From: Parcubacteria group bacterium
GTDB taxonomy: Bacteria; Patescibacteria; ABY1; Buchananbacterales; UBA6539
Direction of reading: 5' to 3'
NCBI GenBank assembly: GCA_002687175.1
Contig: NYZP01000034.1
Span: 47,242-111,241 of the forward strand
DNA: 64,000 nt
Part shown: positions 16,964 through 23,969 of the stretch, in pieces
Layout of the letters: each line of letters begins with the position of its first letter
How positions within the stretch are numbered: the stretch's first letter is position 1
Position numbers and translations under genes: made by a program
The notes under the pieces: generated by a model
The model's input: only the letters and a program-made list of their open reading frames with translations
What the model was told of the DNA's origin: nothing
Databases searched by the model: none

Positions 16964-16988
16964 GCGCCCCTTTAACGGGGGCGCTTTT
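16964..16988 (+). terminator. Intrinsic terminator of the ahcY unit
   Basis: GCGCCCC pairs with GGGGCGC across a 6-7-base loop and is followed by TTTT. The T run is short. Confidence 0.65.
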
Positions 16989-17001
16989 GCTTAAGCAAAA
17001 T

Positions 17002-17505
17002 ATGATAAAAGAACGAAAATTAAATAGATATTCAAACTATAATTATAATTTACCAGGTTATTATTTTATTACGATATGTGTCCAGGATCGTATAAAGTAT
17101 TTTGGAAAAATTGGTGATGGTCGGATGATTTTAAATAAATACGGAAAAATTGCAATTAAATATTTAATGAAAATCCCAAATTTTTATACGAACGTTGCCA
17201 TTGATGAATTTGTGATAATACCAAATCATATTCACATTATTATTGAAATTAAATCCGTAGGGACAGAACAATGTTCTGTCCCTACGGGGGTCAAAAATAT
17301 TAATTATGGTTTATTGTCAAAGGTGGTTAAATCCTTTAAAGACGTTACAACCAAAGAAATTCACGGTGCATTGAATGATTACCATTTTCAATGGCAACGT
17401 TCCTTTTATGATCATATTATTCGAGATGAAAATGGTTTATATAATATTAGGCAATATATAATTAATAATCCTTCGCAGTGGAACAGAGACAGAAATAATG
17501 TTTAA
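17002..17505 (+). CDS. REP-associated tyrosine transposase (RAYT, Y1/HUH)
   Basis: This single-strand transposase belongs to the IS200-related RAYT group, which is linked to dispersed palindromes. The protein shows GYYFITICVQDR, the HUH metal motif as PNHIHIIIEI, and the C-terminal FQWQRSFYDHIIRDE with the nucleophilic tyrosine and NNPSQW. I chose the ATG at 17002 rather than an upstream TTG inside the terminator. A 33-base palindrome lies in frame within the gene, after IEIK, and does not break it. The end overlaps comEC by eight bases. The motifs look intact, so it may be active. Confidence 0.88.
   Translation: MIKERKLNRYSNYNYNLPGYYFITICVQDRIKYFGKIGDGRMILNKYGKIAIKYLMKIPNFYTNVAIDEFVIIPNHIHIIIEIKSVGTEQCSVPTGVKNINYGLLSKVVKSFKDVTTKEIHGALNDYHFQWQRSFYDHIIRDENGLYNIRQYIINNPSQWNRDRNNV
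17255..17287. repeat. Palindrome inside the RAYT gene
   Basis: Perfect 16-base arms (CCGTAGGGACAGAACA and its complement) flank one central base. Its length of 33 is divisible by three, and it is read as SVGTEQCSVPT within the transposase. Confidence 0.88.
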
Positions 17506-18880
17506 CACAAATTCCAAAATTTTTAGATTTTTTTTAATCTGTTTTATTATAGGTGTCGCTCTGGCATCATTTATTGCAATTAATGATTTTTGGTTGTTTT
17601 TGATGGGATTATTGATAATGATTGGTTCAGTTTTTTTATGGTCAAAAAAATTTTGGCGCTTTATATTTATCGGCGTAATTATTATTGTTGTAGGAATTTG
17701 GCGTTATCAATTTTCTGTACCAAAAATAGATGAAACAAAAATATCTTTTTATGTAGAGCAACAAGTTTTTTTTAAAGGTCTGGTAGTCAAAGAAGCTGAT
17801 CAAAGAATTAACCATACAAAATTAACTGTTGAGGTTCAAGGATTAGAGAATAAAAAAGTTAACGGTAAAGTCTTAGTCGGTGTACCGTTATATCCTAAGT
17901 ATCAATATGGTGACTTGGTTAGCATTAGCTGTAAATTGAGGTCGCCCGAGCCATTCAACGGTTTTGCTTATGATCGATATTTGGCAAAAAGTGATATCTA
18001 CTCTCAATGTAGCTTCCCTCGAGTTAAATTAATTAGCCGTGGTAATGGAGACTATCTGTTAACTAAAATTTTTGAATTTAAAAATAAATTAAAATTAATC
18101 ATTAATAAAAATTTACCAGAACCACAGGCCAGTTTATTTTCGGCTATTTCGTTAGGGTCACGGCGTGGTGTGCCTCAAGAATTGTCTGACAAATTCAGCA
18201 TTACTGGCACTAGCCATTTGATTGCTATTTCGGGAATGCATATTACCATTATCACAGTCATTCTGATGAAAATTGGTTTAGCGCTTTACCTGCCTCGCAA
18301 AAAAGTTTTCTGGTTAGTTACTTTAATGCTAATTGGCTATGTAACGATGATTGGTTTTCCAGCATCAGCGGTTCGCGCTTCCACCATGGGTTTTTTAGCA
18401 ATGTGGGCTTTGTATCTCGGTCGACTTAATCAATCGGTGAATGCTTTAATCTTTGCCGCTTTTGTCATGATTTTGGTAAATCCTAAAATTTTGCGTGACG
18501 ACATTGGTTTTCAGCTATCTTTTTGTGCGGTTATAGGTTTAATTTATATGTCACCAATGTTTGAGAAGTGGTTGGCAAAAATGCCGTCGTATTTGGGAAT
18601 TAAAGAATCGTTACAAATGACCCTGGCGGCTCAGATTACCACTATGCCATTAATTATTTTTAATTTTGGTCGGTTATCTTTAATTGGTCTGTTAGCAAAT
18701 CTTCTAGTTTTACCAGTTTTACCTTATTTAATGATCGTTGGTTTTAGCGCTTTATTATTAAGTCTTGTCTTTACAAGCTACAGTTTTTATTTATTTTGGC
18801 CAGTATTTTTTATTTTATCTTATCTAATTAAAGTAATAGAGTGGTTAAGTCTAGTACCGTTAGCGGCAATAAATTTTTGA
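17498..18880 (+). CDS. comEC: ComEC/Rec2-type DNA channel, membrane part
   Basis: This is the membrane half of the competence channel that carries single-stranded DNA into the cytoplasm. Three N-terminal helices and a soluble beta domain (DUF4131-like) precede the Competence domain, recognised by TSHLIAISGMHITII, ASAVRASTMGFL and DDIGFQLSF. It ends at 460 aa, where full ComEC proteins continue into a metallo-beta-lactamase domain; here that domain is the next gene. DNA uptake is widely conserved in Patescibacteria and may feed nucleotide scavenging. Confidence 0.87.
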   Translation: MFNTNSKIFRFFLICFIIGVALASFIAINDFWLFLMGLLIMIGSVFLWSKKFWRFIFIGVIIIVVGIWRYQFSVPKIDETKISFYVEQQVFFKGLVVKEADQRINHTKLTVEVQGLENKKVNGKVLVGVPLYPKYQYGDLVSISCKLRSPEPFNGFAYDRYLAKSDIYSQCSFPRVKLISRGNGDYLLTKIFEFKNKLKLIINKNLPEPQASLFSAISLGSRRGVPQELSDKFSITGTSHLIAISGMHITIITVILMKIGLALYLPRKKVFWLVTLMLIGYVTMIGFPASAVRASTMGFLAMWALYLGRLNQSVNALIFAAFVMILVNPKILRDDIGFQLSFCAVIGLIYMSPMFEKWLAKMPSYLGIKESLQMTLAAQITTMPLIIFNFGRLSLIGLLANLLVLPVLPYLMIVGFSALLLSLVFTSYSFYLFWPVFFILSYLIKVIEWLSLVPLAAINF

Positions 18881-18908
18881 AGAAAAACCGCAGCTTCATT
18901 TATATCCT

Positions 18909-19772
18909 ATGCGATCAAATGTCAAAAAAATTATTATTAGCTTGTTTGCTATTTTGATAGCCACTTTTATGATTATCACTTATGTGATTTTTTTGGCCAG
19001 CAAGCCATCGGATTTAAAATTTTATGTTTTTGATATTGGTCAAGGTGATGCGATGTTGATTAGAACTCCCAGCCATCACAATATTTTAATTGATGGTGGT
19101 CCGGACAATAGCGTTGTCTATAAGTTAGGGGAGTATTTGCCATTTTATGACCGCACTATTGATTTAATGATTTTGTCACATCCTCACACTGATCATTTAG
19201 CTGGTCTTAATGAAGTCTTAGCTAGATACAAAGTGAAACATATCTTAACAACTGGAATTTTTTATAAGTCAGCGTTTTATGCAGCTTGGCTTAATAGTAT
19301 TTTAGAAAAAAATATATTTATGGAAATAGTAACTAAATCAAAAAAAATTTTTTTGGGTGAAACAGAATTAAATATTATATTACCAAATCAAAACTATATT
19401 AATCAAGAAATCAAAAATTTAAATAATGCTTCGATTGTGATCAAATTAAATTTTGCCAGCACCTCAATTATGCTAACCGGTGACTACGAAGACGAAGAAA
19501 GCCTAGTTGGTGTTCATGATTTAAATGCTGATATTTTAAAAGTAGGTCATCACGGTTCTCACAATGCTAATAGCTTTGAATTTTTATCTGCAGTTAATCC
19601 TGCTTACGCCACTATTTCTAGCGGTGTTGATAATAAATTTGGTCATCCTCATTTATCAACCCTAAATGACTTAAGTAGCTTAGAAGTTAAGGTTTTTAAT
19701 ACTGCTTTAGCTGGCGATATTATTTTTAGCTCTGACGGAGAGGTTATTACCTACTACTTGAAAAATAAATAA
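18909..19772 (+). CDS. ComEC-type metallo-beta-lactamase-fold protein
   Basis: After one N-terminal transmembrane helix (residues 7-30) comes the beta-lactamase-like hydrolase domain found at the C-terminus of ComEC. FDIGQGDAMLI opens the domain, HPHTDHLAGL supplies the metal ligands, and MLTGDYEDEESL and LKVGHHGSHNAN supply the rest. In fused ComEC this part is proposed to be the nuclease that degrades the non-transported strand. Its separate membrane anchor suggests it assembles with the channel. It begins 28 bases after the channel gene. Confidence 0.85.
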   Translation: MRSNVKKIIISLFAILIATFMIITYVIFLASKPSDLKFYVFDIGQGDAMLIRTPSHHNILIDGGPDNSVVYKLGEYLPFYDRTIDLMILSHPHTDHLAGLNEVLARYKVKHILTTGIFYKSAFYAAWLNSILEKNIFMEIVTKSKKIFLGETELNIILPNQNYINQEIKNLNNASIVIKLNFASTSIMLTGDYEDEESLVGVHDLNADILKVGHHGSHNANSFEFLSAVNPAYATISSGVDNKFGHPHLSTLNDLSSLEVKVFNTALAGDIIFSSDGEVITYYLKNK

Positions 19773-19785
19773 AACCTGTTATAAT
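19758..19785 (+). promoter_or_regulatory. Promoter of leaderless response regulator gene
   Basis: TTGAAA (19758-19763), a 16-base spacer and TATAAT (19780-19785) place the transcript start at or next to the ATG at 19793. Confidence 0.75.
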
Positions 19786-19792
19786 AGTTAAT

Positions 19793-20170
19793 ATGGAAAA
19801 CAATAGTCACAAAATTTTACTAGTAGAAGATGACCCCACTCTACTAGAAATGTACTCAATTAAGGCTAAAGAGGACGGTTTGAATTTAATAGAAGCCGAA
19901 GATGGCTTAACCGGTTTAGAGTTAGCCCAACAAGAATTACCAGACGTCATTTTACTGGATATTATGATGCCTAAAATGGATGGTTTTGCGGTTTTAACAG
20001 AACTAAAAAAAGATGAGAAAACAAAAAATATTCCGGTTGTGATGTTAACTAATTTGGGCCAAAAGGCTGACGTTGAAAAAGGGAAAAAACTGGGAGCCGT
20101 TGATTATGTCGTCAAAGCTTCGATGACCCCAACTCAAGTAATTGAAAAAGCTAAATCATATTTAAAGTAA
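19793..20170 (+). CDS. Stand-alone receiver domain (CheY-like)
   Basis: This is a single response-regulator receiver domain of 125 aa with no output domain. The acidic pair is LVEDDPTL, the phospho-acceptor is the first Asp of LLDIMMPKMDG, the conserved Thr is in VVMLTN, and the Lys is in YVVKAS. It should be phosphorylated by a histidine kinase and act by protein contact. No kinase is nearby. CheY-like single domains in Patescibacteria often accompany type IV pilus genes, but none are seen here. The mRNA appears leaderless. Confidence 0.88.
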   Translation: MENNSHKILLVEDDPTLLEMYSIKAKEDGLNLIEAEDGLTGLELAQQELPDVILLDIMMPKMDGFAVLTELKKDEKTKNIPVVMLTNLGQKADVEKGKKLGAVDYVVKASMTPTQVIEKAKSYLK

Positions 20171-20179
20171 TTGTAAATA

Positions 20180-20782
20180 ATGGCAGATCTAAAAAAGGAA
20201 AGAACATTGGTTATTATTAAACCAGATGGTGTGCAACGGTCTTTAATCGGGGAAATTATAAGACGAATTGAAAGAACCGGATTAAAATTCGTTGCTTTTA
20301 AATTTTTAGTGGCAACCGAAGATCAATGCTGGGAACATTATCACAAGGAAGAAGCTTGGTTTTTAGAAAAAGGTAATAGAATAACCCAAGACAGAAAAAA
20401 TCAAAATTTACCAATCGAGAAAGAGCCTTTGGAATACGGCAAAGATATTATTCAATCAAATGTTGATCTTTTTACTTCCGGACCGGTTTTAGCGATGGTG
20501 GTGGAAGGAAATGGTGCGGTTGGTATTACTAAAAAATTAATTGGCGCGACCGAGCCGACAACTTCTGATGTTGGCACAATTAGGGGTGATTACACGTTGG
20601 ATTCTTATGAGCTATCAAGTATTGATAATCGGGCAGTCAGAAACTTAGTTCATTGTTCTGACAGTACAGAAGAAGCTGGTCGTGAGATCAAAATTTGGTT
20701 TGATGATAAGGATATAATTAAATACAGATTAGTTGCAGATCAAATTTTATACGATGTAAATTTAGACGGAATTTTAGAGTAG
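20180..20782 (+). CDS. ndk: Nucleoside diphosphate kinase with internal insertion
   Basis: NDK equilibrates nucleoside di- and triphosphates. RTLVIIKPDGVQRSLIGEII is typical, and the active-site histidine is in RNLVHCSDS. At 200 aa it is about 50 residues longer than usual. The extra segment (around EKGNRITQDRKNQNLPIEK) interrupts the region between the AWFLE helix and the VDLFTSGP strand; related long forms exist in other lineages. It follows the receiver gene by nine bases. Confidence 0.9.
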   Translation: MADLKKERTLVIIKPDGVQRSLIGEIIRRIERTGLKFVAFKFLVATEDQCWEHYHKEEAWFLEKGNRITQDRKNQNLPIEKEPLEYGKDIIQSNVDLFTSGPVLAMVVEGNGAVGITKKLIGATEPTTSDVGTIRGDYTLDSYELSSIDNRAVRNLVHCSDSTEEAGREIKIWFDDKDIIKYRLVADQILYDVNLDGILE

Positions 20783-20828
20783 GTAGATCATATAACATAC
20801 AGCATGTAGCAATTAATGTTCAACAAGG

Positions 20829-20847
20829 CGCAGAAATGCGTTTTTTT
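20829..20847 (+). terminator. Short intrinsic terminator after ndk
   Basis: CGCA-gaaa-TGCG is a 4-bp stem with a GNRA-type loop and is followed by seven T. The stem is short, so it may be weak. Confidence 0.6.
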
Positions 20848-20877
20848 GATTATATTTAATCTGGAGAGTTATTTTTA

Positions 20878-21233
20878 TTGTCATCCCTGCGAAAGCAGGG
20901 ATCCAGAAATACTATGAGAAGTTACTATACATATATTTTAGCCAGTAAGAGAAATGGAACGCTTTATATTGGTGTTACTAATGATTTAGTCAGGAGAGTT
21001 AATGAGCACAAAGAAGGTTTGATTAAAGGTTTTACCAGAAAATATAAAGTTAAAATGCTAGTTTATTATGAAGAATTTGATGACATTGGCTTGGCAATTC
21101 AAAGGGAGAAAAATTTGAAGAAGTGGAAGCGCAATTGGAAGTTACTATTAATTGAAAACTTTAATTCTAACTGGGAGGATTTGTACTTCAAGTTATTTTA
21201 AATGCTGGATCCCTGCTTTCGCAGGGATGACAA
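20878..21233 (+). mobile_element. GIY-YIG cassette bounded by perfect 29-bp inverted repeats
   Basis: Bases 20878-20906 and 21205-21233 are exact reverse complements. Each end also contains its own hairpin (CCCTGC-gaaa-GCAGGG). They tightly enclose one GIY-YIG gene, starting eight bases after the left repeat and ending three before the right. A looser inverted repeat (about 20786-20818 against 21250-21289) lies outside. The layout suggests a mobile or repeat-maintained cassette; no target duplication is evident. Confidence 0.78.
20914..21201 (+). CDS. Small GIY-YIG nuclease-domain protein
   Basis: This is a single GIY-YIG domain of 95 aa. YYTYILASKRNGTLYIGVTN contains the two motif halves (YTYIL … LYIG), DLVRRVNEHKEG carries the catalytic Arg and His, and the glutamate is likely in IQREKNLKKW. 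It resembles the YhbQ/UPF0213 group. Related domains nick or cut DNA, but the role of these tiny versions is mostly unknown. The ATG at 20914 is preferred because an upstream TTG start would add residues encoded by the inverted repeat. Confidence 0.85.
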   Translation: MRSYYTYILASKRNGTLYIGVTNDLVRRVNEHKEGLIKGFTRKYKVKMLVYYEEFDDIGLAIQREKNLKKWKRNWKLLLIENFNSNWEDLYFKLF

Positions 21234-21291
21234 ATAAAGGAGCAGTACGTTAAATAGTTGCTACAGGCTTTGTGCTATATGTTACATGAAA

Positions 21292-21318
21292 ATAGCCTAA
21301 AATAGGCTGTTTTTTTAT
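21292..21318 (+). terminator. Intrinsic terminator
   Basis: ATAGCC pairs with GGCT(G)T across a short A-rich loop and is followed by seven T. Confidence 0.7.
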
Positions 21319-21340
21319 TATGGTCGCCAAAAGTGTACTG

Positions 21341-21385
21341 GACAATGATGGACAGTGGATATCTTATGCTTGACAATGCTGGACA
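21341..21385 (+). repeat. Direct repeats at the HTH gene promoter (candidate operator)
   Basis: GACAATGATGGACA (21341-21354) and GACAATGCTGGACA (21372-21385) differ at one base and are 31 bases apart, about three helical turns. The second copy overlaps the -35 box. The arrangement fits cooperative autorepression by the small HTH protein downstream. Confidence 0.6.
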
Positions 21386-21398
21386 AGATCTTTAAAAT
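21370..21398 (+). promoter_or_regulatory. Promoter of small HTH gene
   Basis: TTGACA (21370-21375), a 17-base spacer and TAAAAT (21393-21398). Confidence 0.8.
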
Positions 21399-21436
21399 TA
21401 AGTCAAGTTGACCAGATTGGTCGCTAAACAAAAACT

Positions 21437-21613
21437 GTGCCAAACTATAATGTTCTAACCCTCGAAGAGGTTGCAAAGATCATGAAGGTAAGCCTTAAAA
21501 CGGTTTACCGCTGGGTTGGTTCAAAAAAATTACGGGCAGCGAAGATAGGGCACAAAACATATCGGGTTTTAGAGAAAGATCTAATTAAGTTCATAAACGA
21601 TCATATGGAATGA
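21437..21613 (+). CDS. Excisionase-family helix-turn-helix protein, 58 aa
   Basis: A short frame from GTG reads as PNYNVLTLEEVAKIMKVS, then LKTVYRWVGSKKLRAAKIG, then HKTYRVLEKDLIKFINDHME. This is a complete winged-helix domain of the MerR-like/excisionase type: LTLEEVAKIMKVS is the first two helices, TVYRWV the recognition helix, and AAKIGHKTYRV the wing. It is a DNA-binding protein, either a recombination directionality factor or a repressor. It has its own consensus promoter, two flanking direct repeats and a terminator. No integrase is nearby. Confidence 0.78.
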   Translation: MPNYNVLTLEEVAKIMKVSLKTVYRWVGSKKLRAAKIGHKTYRVLEKDLIKFINDHME

Positions 21614-21618
21614 ACTGA

Positions 21619-21645
21619 TTAGGTCTTTTTTGCTACCTAATTTTT
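21619..21645 (+). terminator. Intrinsic terminator
   Basis: TTAGGT pairs with ACCTAA across a 10-base loop and is followed by five T. Confidence 0.7.
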
Positions 21646-21664
21646 ATAAGTCGTTAGTTAAACA

Positions 21665-21982
21665 ATGTCACCATACTTAAGTAAAAATTACCGCTTCAAG
21701 AAAAAGCCACGACTGCAATCGCTTCGTGAAGCCGGGCTTTTTGTTGGCTTTTCTATGTTGGCGATAATGTTGACCTTGTTTGTCTTGGGATGGATTGCCT
21801 ATGCCTTTGAAGCTCAAGCCGCTTCGGGAATTAACCAACAGCTAAACTACCAGGGTAAGATGACCGATTCGTCTGGGTTGACCGTATCAGATGCTTCATG
21901 GAACTTTAAGTTTGAACCAGAGGCCACCACCGAAGAGATTGTGGTTGAGGATGGAGACACTGTGCAAACAAGTTCACTATAA
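21665..21982 (+). pseudogene. Truncated surface-protein gene
   Basis: The 105-residue frame has a basic N-terminus, a transmembrane/signal segment (FVGFSMLAIMLTLFVLGWIAY) and then the start of an exported domain (GINQQLNYQGKMTDSSGL). In intact surface proteins of this type I would expect hundreds of residues after such an NYQGK start. Here the frame stops at the edge of a palindromic repeat (21989-22043), beyond which the Lnt-like gene begins. The simplest reading is a large surface gene destroyed by rearrangement at the repeat; a short anchored peptide is the alternative. Confidence 0.6.
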
Positions 21983-21988
21983 CGTGTT

Positions 21989-22043
21989 ATCCTGAACTTG
22001 TTTCAGTATCTCATTCAACGAGATTCCGAAACAAGTTCGGAAT
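21989..22043. repeat. Dispersed palindromic repeat
   Basis: Imperfect arms of about 24 bases (ATCCTGAACTTGTTTCAG… and …CCGAAACAAGTTCGGAAT) surround ATTCAAC. The core resembles the palindrome at 16914-16948. It lies between a truncated gene and the Lnt-like gene, and an upstream ATG of the latter (22042) is inside it. Confidence 0.75.
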
Positions 22044-22065
22044 GACAATAAAAAGGTTTAAACTC

Positions 22066-23676
22066 ATGTTTAAAATAAAAATCGCATTACTAACAGTACT
22101 GTCCGGAGTAGTTATGTGGCTGGCCCATAATTATTCTATTTTGTGGTTCGTCTCTTTGATTGGTTTAATTCCAATACTGTATATAGTCTACACCCAAAAT
22201 TTAAAGCATTATCAAAATTTTTTGGTTGGTTTTGTTGCCGGTACTATCATGCTGGCCGGTGTCATGCTGTGGCACTGGAATATGTTGCCGCTTGATTGGG
22301 CTGGCATTAACAATTCAGCCAGCGAACTATTTTTAGTTTTTTATATCTGGATATTGTCGTCAACTACCGCTGGCCTCATTGGGCTTTGGACATTAGGCTT
22401 AGGATATTTAAAAAGAAATAATTGGTTTGACTTATTATTGGCTCCGGCGTTGTGGGTGGTGATTGAGTTTATTAGATCAATTGTTGTTTCAATTTTGTGG
22501 CATGGCGAGGGCTCGACAATTGGATCACACTGGAGCATATCTTTTGTTGGTTATGATCTAGCAGCAGCAAATTTTTTGTTACCATTTGGGGCCATCGGCG
22601 GCGTGTACATTTTAAGTTTCATCGTTATTCTGTTTAACCTACTTTTATTTTTTTATTTCAGAGATTATTTAGAAAAACAGAATTTAACAATTCATTATAA
22701 ATTAGCCGGGGTTGTTATTTTAGTTATTGTTATTTTTAACATTGGCAATTCAATTATTCGTCATCAGTCAGAGCCAGAAAAAATTGTTCCAGTGGCTGTG
22801 GTTAATACTTACTTAGAATCATTTTCGCGAATAACCAAAGATCAGTTTGGAGATATCACTGATAGCCATAAGGCTCTGCTTAGCACTATCAAAAAGGAGA
22901 ATCGTTCTCCTAAAATAATAATTTTTCCTGAAGACTCAAGGTTCTTAGTTGGTTTAACAGTTGCCGAAGAACAAAATTTTTTAAAAGAAATATTTAATGA
23001 TCAAGAAGTTTTAATTATTGATTCTGCAAGAATACCCAAAGAAGAAGGCAAACCAGTAGCTTTAACTTTTAATTTTTTAAACATCACGGAAGATCAAATC
23101 GTTTTTTCTGATAAACAATTTTTAATACCACATGGTGAATACATTCCTTATTTAAGCGCCGGTATTCTTAGATTAACCGGCAATGGCGAATGGGTAGATA
23201 ATTTCAGTGCCTCCCGTGGATTTTCCAAAGGGAAAAATGTAAAATTAGTTGACTTTATGGATTTTAAAATTGGTGCCTTGGCCTGCTCCGAAGCAATGTC
23301 ATTATCATTTAATCGTAAACTGGTTGATCAAGGAACTGGTTTTATTATAAACATAGCCTCACACTCATTATTTAACGGTTCAAAAATTTTGTATAATCAG
23401 ATTTTAAACATGGGCAAGTTACGGGCTATTGAAAATAATCGATACTACGTTCATGCCGGAAATTTTGTTCCTTCGTTTGTTATTGATAATCAAGGCAGGT
23501 TAGTTCAAGAGTCTGATTGGGGAGAGGATTCATTAATTTATCAAGATATTGCGATTATTGAAAGTGATTCTTTCTACAACCGTTTTGGACGCTGGATCTT
23601 TTCTGGATTATTCATACTAATTATCTTCATAGGTCTATTAGTTAGATTAAAGCCTAAATTTGGGAAATATATCTGA
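22066..23676 (+). CDS. lnt: Apolipoprotein N-acyltransferase-like membrane protein
   Basis: Lnt adds the third acyl chain to lipoproteins at the outer face of the membrane. The N-terminal 210 residues hold about seven transmembrane helices. The rest is a carbon-nitrogen-hydrolase (nitrilase) domain with the catalytic glutamate in IIIFPEDSRFL, a central region around LIPHGEYIPYL where the lysine would lie, and the nucleophilic cysteine in GALACSEAMS. A last helix (GLFILIIFIGLLVRL) ends the protein. I chose ATG 22066; ATG 22042 lies in the palindromic repeat. Identity as Lnt rather than another membrane nitrilase is likely but not certain. Confidence 0.78.
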   Translation: MFKIKIALLTVLSGVVMWLAHNYSILWFVSLIGLIPILYIVYTQNLKHYQNFLVGFVAGTIMLAGVMLWHWNMLPLDWAGINNSASELFLVFYIWILSSTTAGLIGLWTLGLGYLKRNNWFDLLLAPALWVVIEFIRSIVVSILWHGEGSTIGSHWSISFVGYDLAAANFLLPFGAIGGVYILSFIVILFNLLLFFYFRDYLEKQNLTIHYKLAGVVILVIVIFNIGNSIIRHQSEPEKIVPVAVVNTYLESFSRITKDQFGDITDSHKALLSTIKKENRSPKIIIFPEDSRFLVGLTVAEEQNFLKEIFNDQEVLIIDSARIPKEEGKPVALTFNFLNITEDQIVFSDKQFLIPHGEYIPYLSAGILRLTGNGEWVDNFSASRGFSKGKNVKLVDFMDFKIGALACSEAMSLSFNRKLVDQGTGFIINIASHSLFNGSKILYNQILNMGKLRAIENNRYYVHAGNFVPSFVIDNQGRLVQESDWGEDSLIYQDIAIIESDSFYNRFGRWIFSGLFILIIFIGLLVRLKPKFGKYI

Positions 23677-23680
23677 ATCC

Positions 23681-23709
23681 TTGACTAATTTAATTAGATA
23701 GATTATCAT
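23681..23709 (+). promoter_or_regulatory. Promoter of the isoleucine-leader unit
   Basis: TTGACT (23681-23686), a 17-base spacer and TATCAT (23704-23709) put the transcript start near 23716, a few bases before the leader-peptide ATG. Confidence 0.78.
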
Positions 23710-23719
23710 AATTAAAACT

Positions 23720-23818
23720 ATGACTTCCCAACGAATTAACATTTCGACTGCGCTCAGTGCAGGCATTATTATTAACATTATTATCCAGCCTTTAGGTGGA
23801 AGTCTTTCGATGAAGTAA
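23720..23818 (+). CDS. Isoleucine-rich leader peptide, 32 aa
   Basis: The frame reads MTSQRINISTALSAG, then IIINIII, then QPLGGSLSMK. Eight of 32 codons are isoleucine, six of them in one run of seven (ATT ATT ATT AAC ATT ATT ATC). The IIINIII…PLGGSL segment resembles the ilvGMEDA leader peptide of enterobacteria (VVVIIIPPCGAAL). Its position in front of mutually exclusive RNA hairpins marks it as the sensor of an attenuator: ribosomes stall on the isoleucine codons when charged tRNA-Ile is low. The 5' untranslated part is only a few bases, with no Shine-Dalgarno. Confidence 0.85.
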   Translation: MTSQRINISTALSAGIIINIIIQPLGGSLSMK

Positions 23819-23866
23819 ACACTAAGCAATACGATCTGACAGACCTTCCACCAGGAAGGTTTTTTT
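23795..23866 (+). terminator. Ribosome-mediated attenuator responding to isoleucine
   Basis: Segment 1 GACTTCC (23722-23728) pairs with GGAAGTC (23798-23804). Segment 2 GGTGGAAG (23795-23802) pairs perfectly with segment 3 CTTCCACC (23845-23852) as antiterminator. Segment 3 with segment 4, ACCTTCC (23843-23849) and GGAAGGT (23854-23860) plus six T, is the terminator. A ribosome at the leader stop would cover segment 2 and favour termination; stalling upstream frees it. Confidence 0.85.
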
Positions 23867-23969
23867 GATTGTTTTGCTTGGGCAGAACATATACTTAGGA
23901 GGAGGGCACCTGCTCTTTGTCACAACTTAACCAGAAACTTTGGAAAATTTACAGAAGGAGAAACATAAC

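Noticed and set aside
20878..20914. TTG start of the GIY-YIG gene inside the left inverted repeat
   Set aside because: The extra residues are just the translated repeat; ATG 20914 directly precedes the domain.
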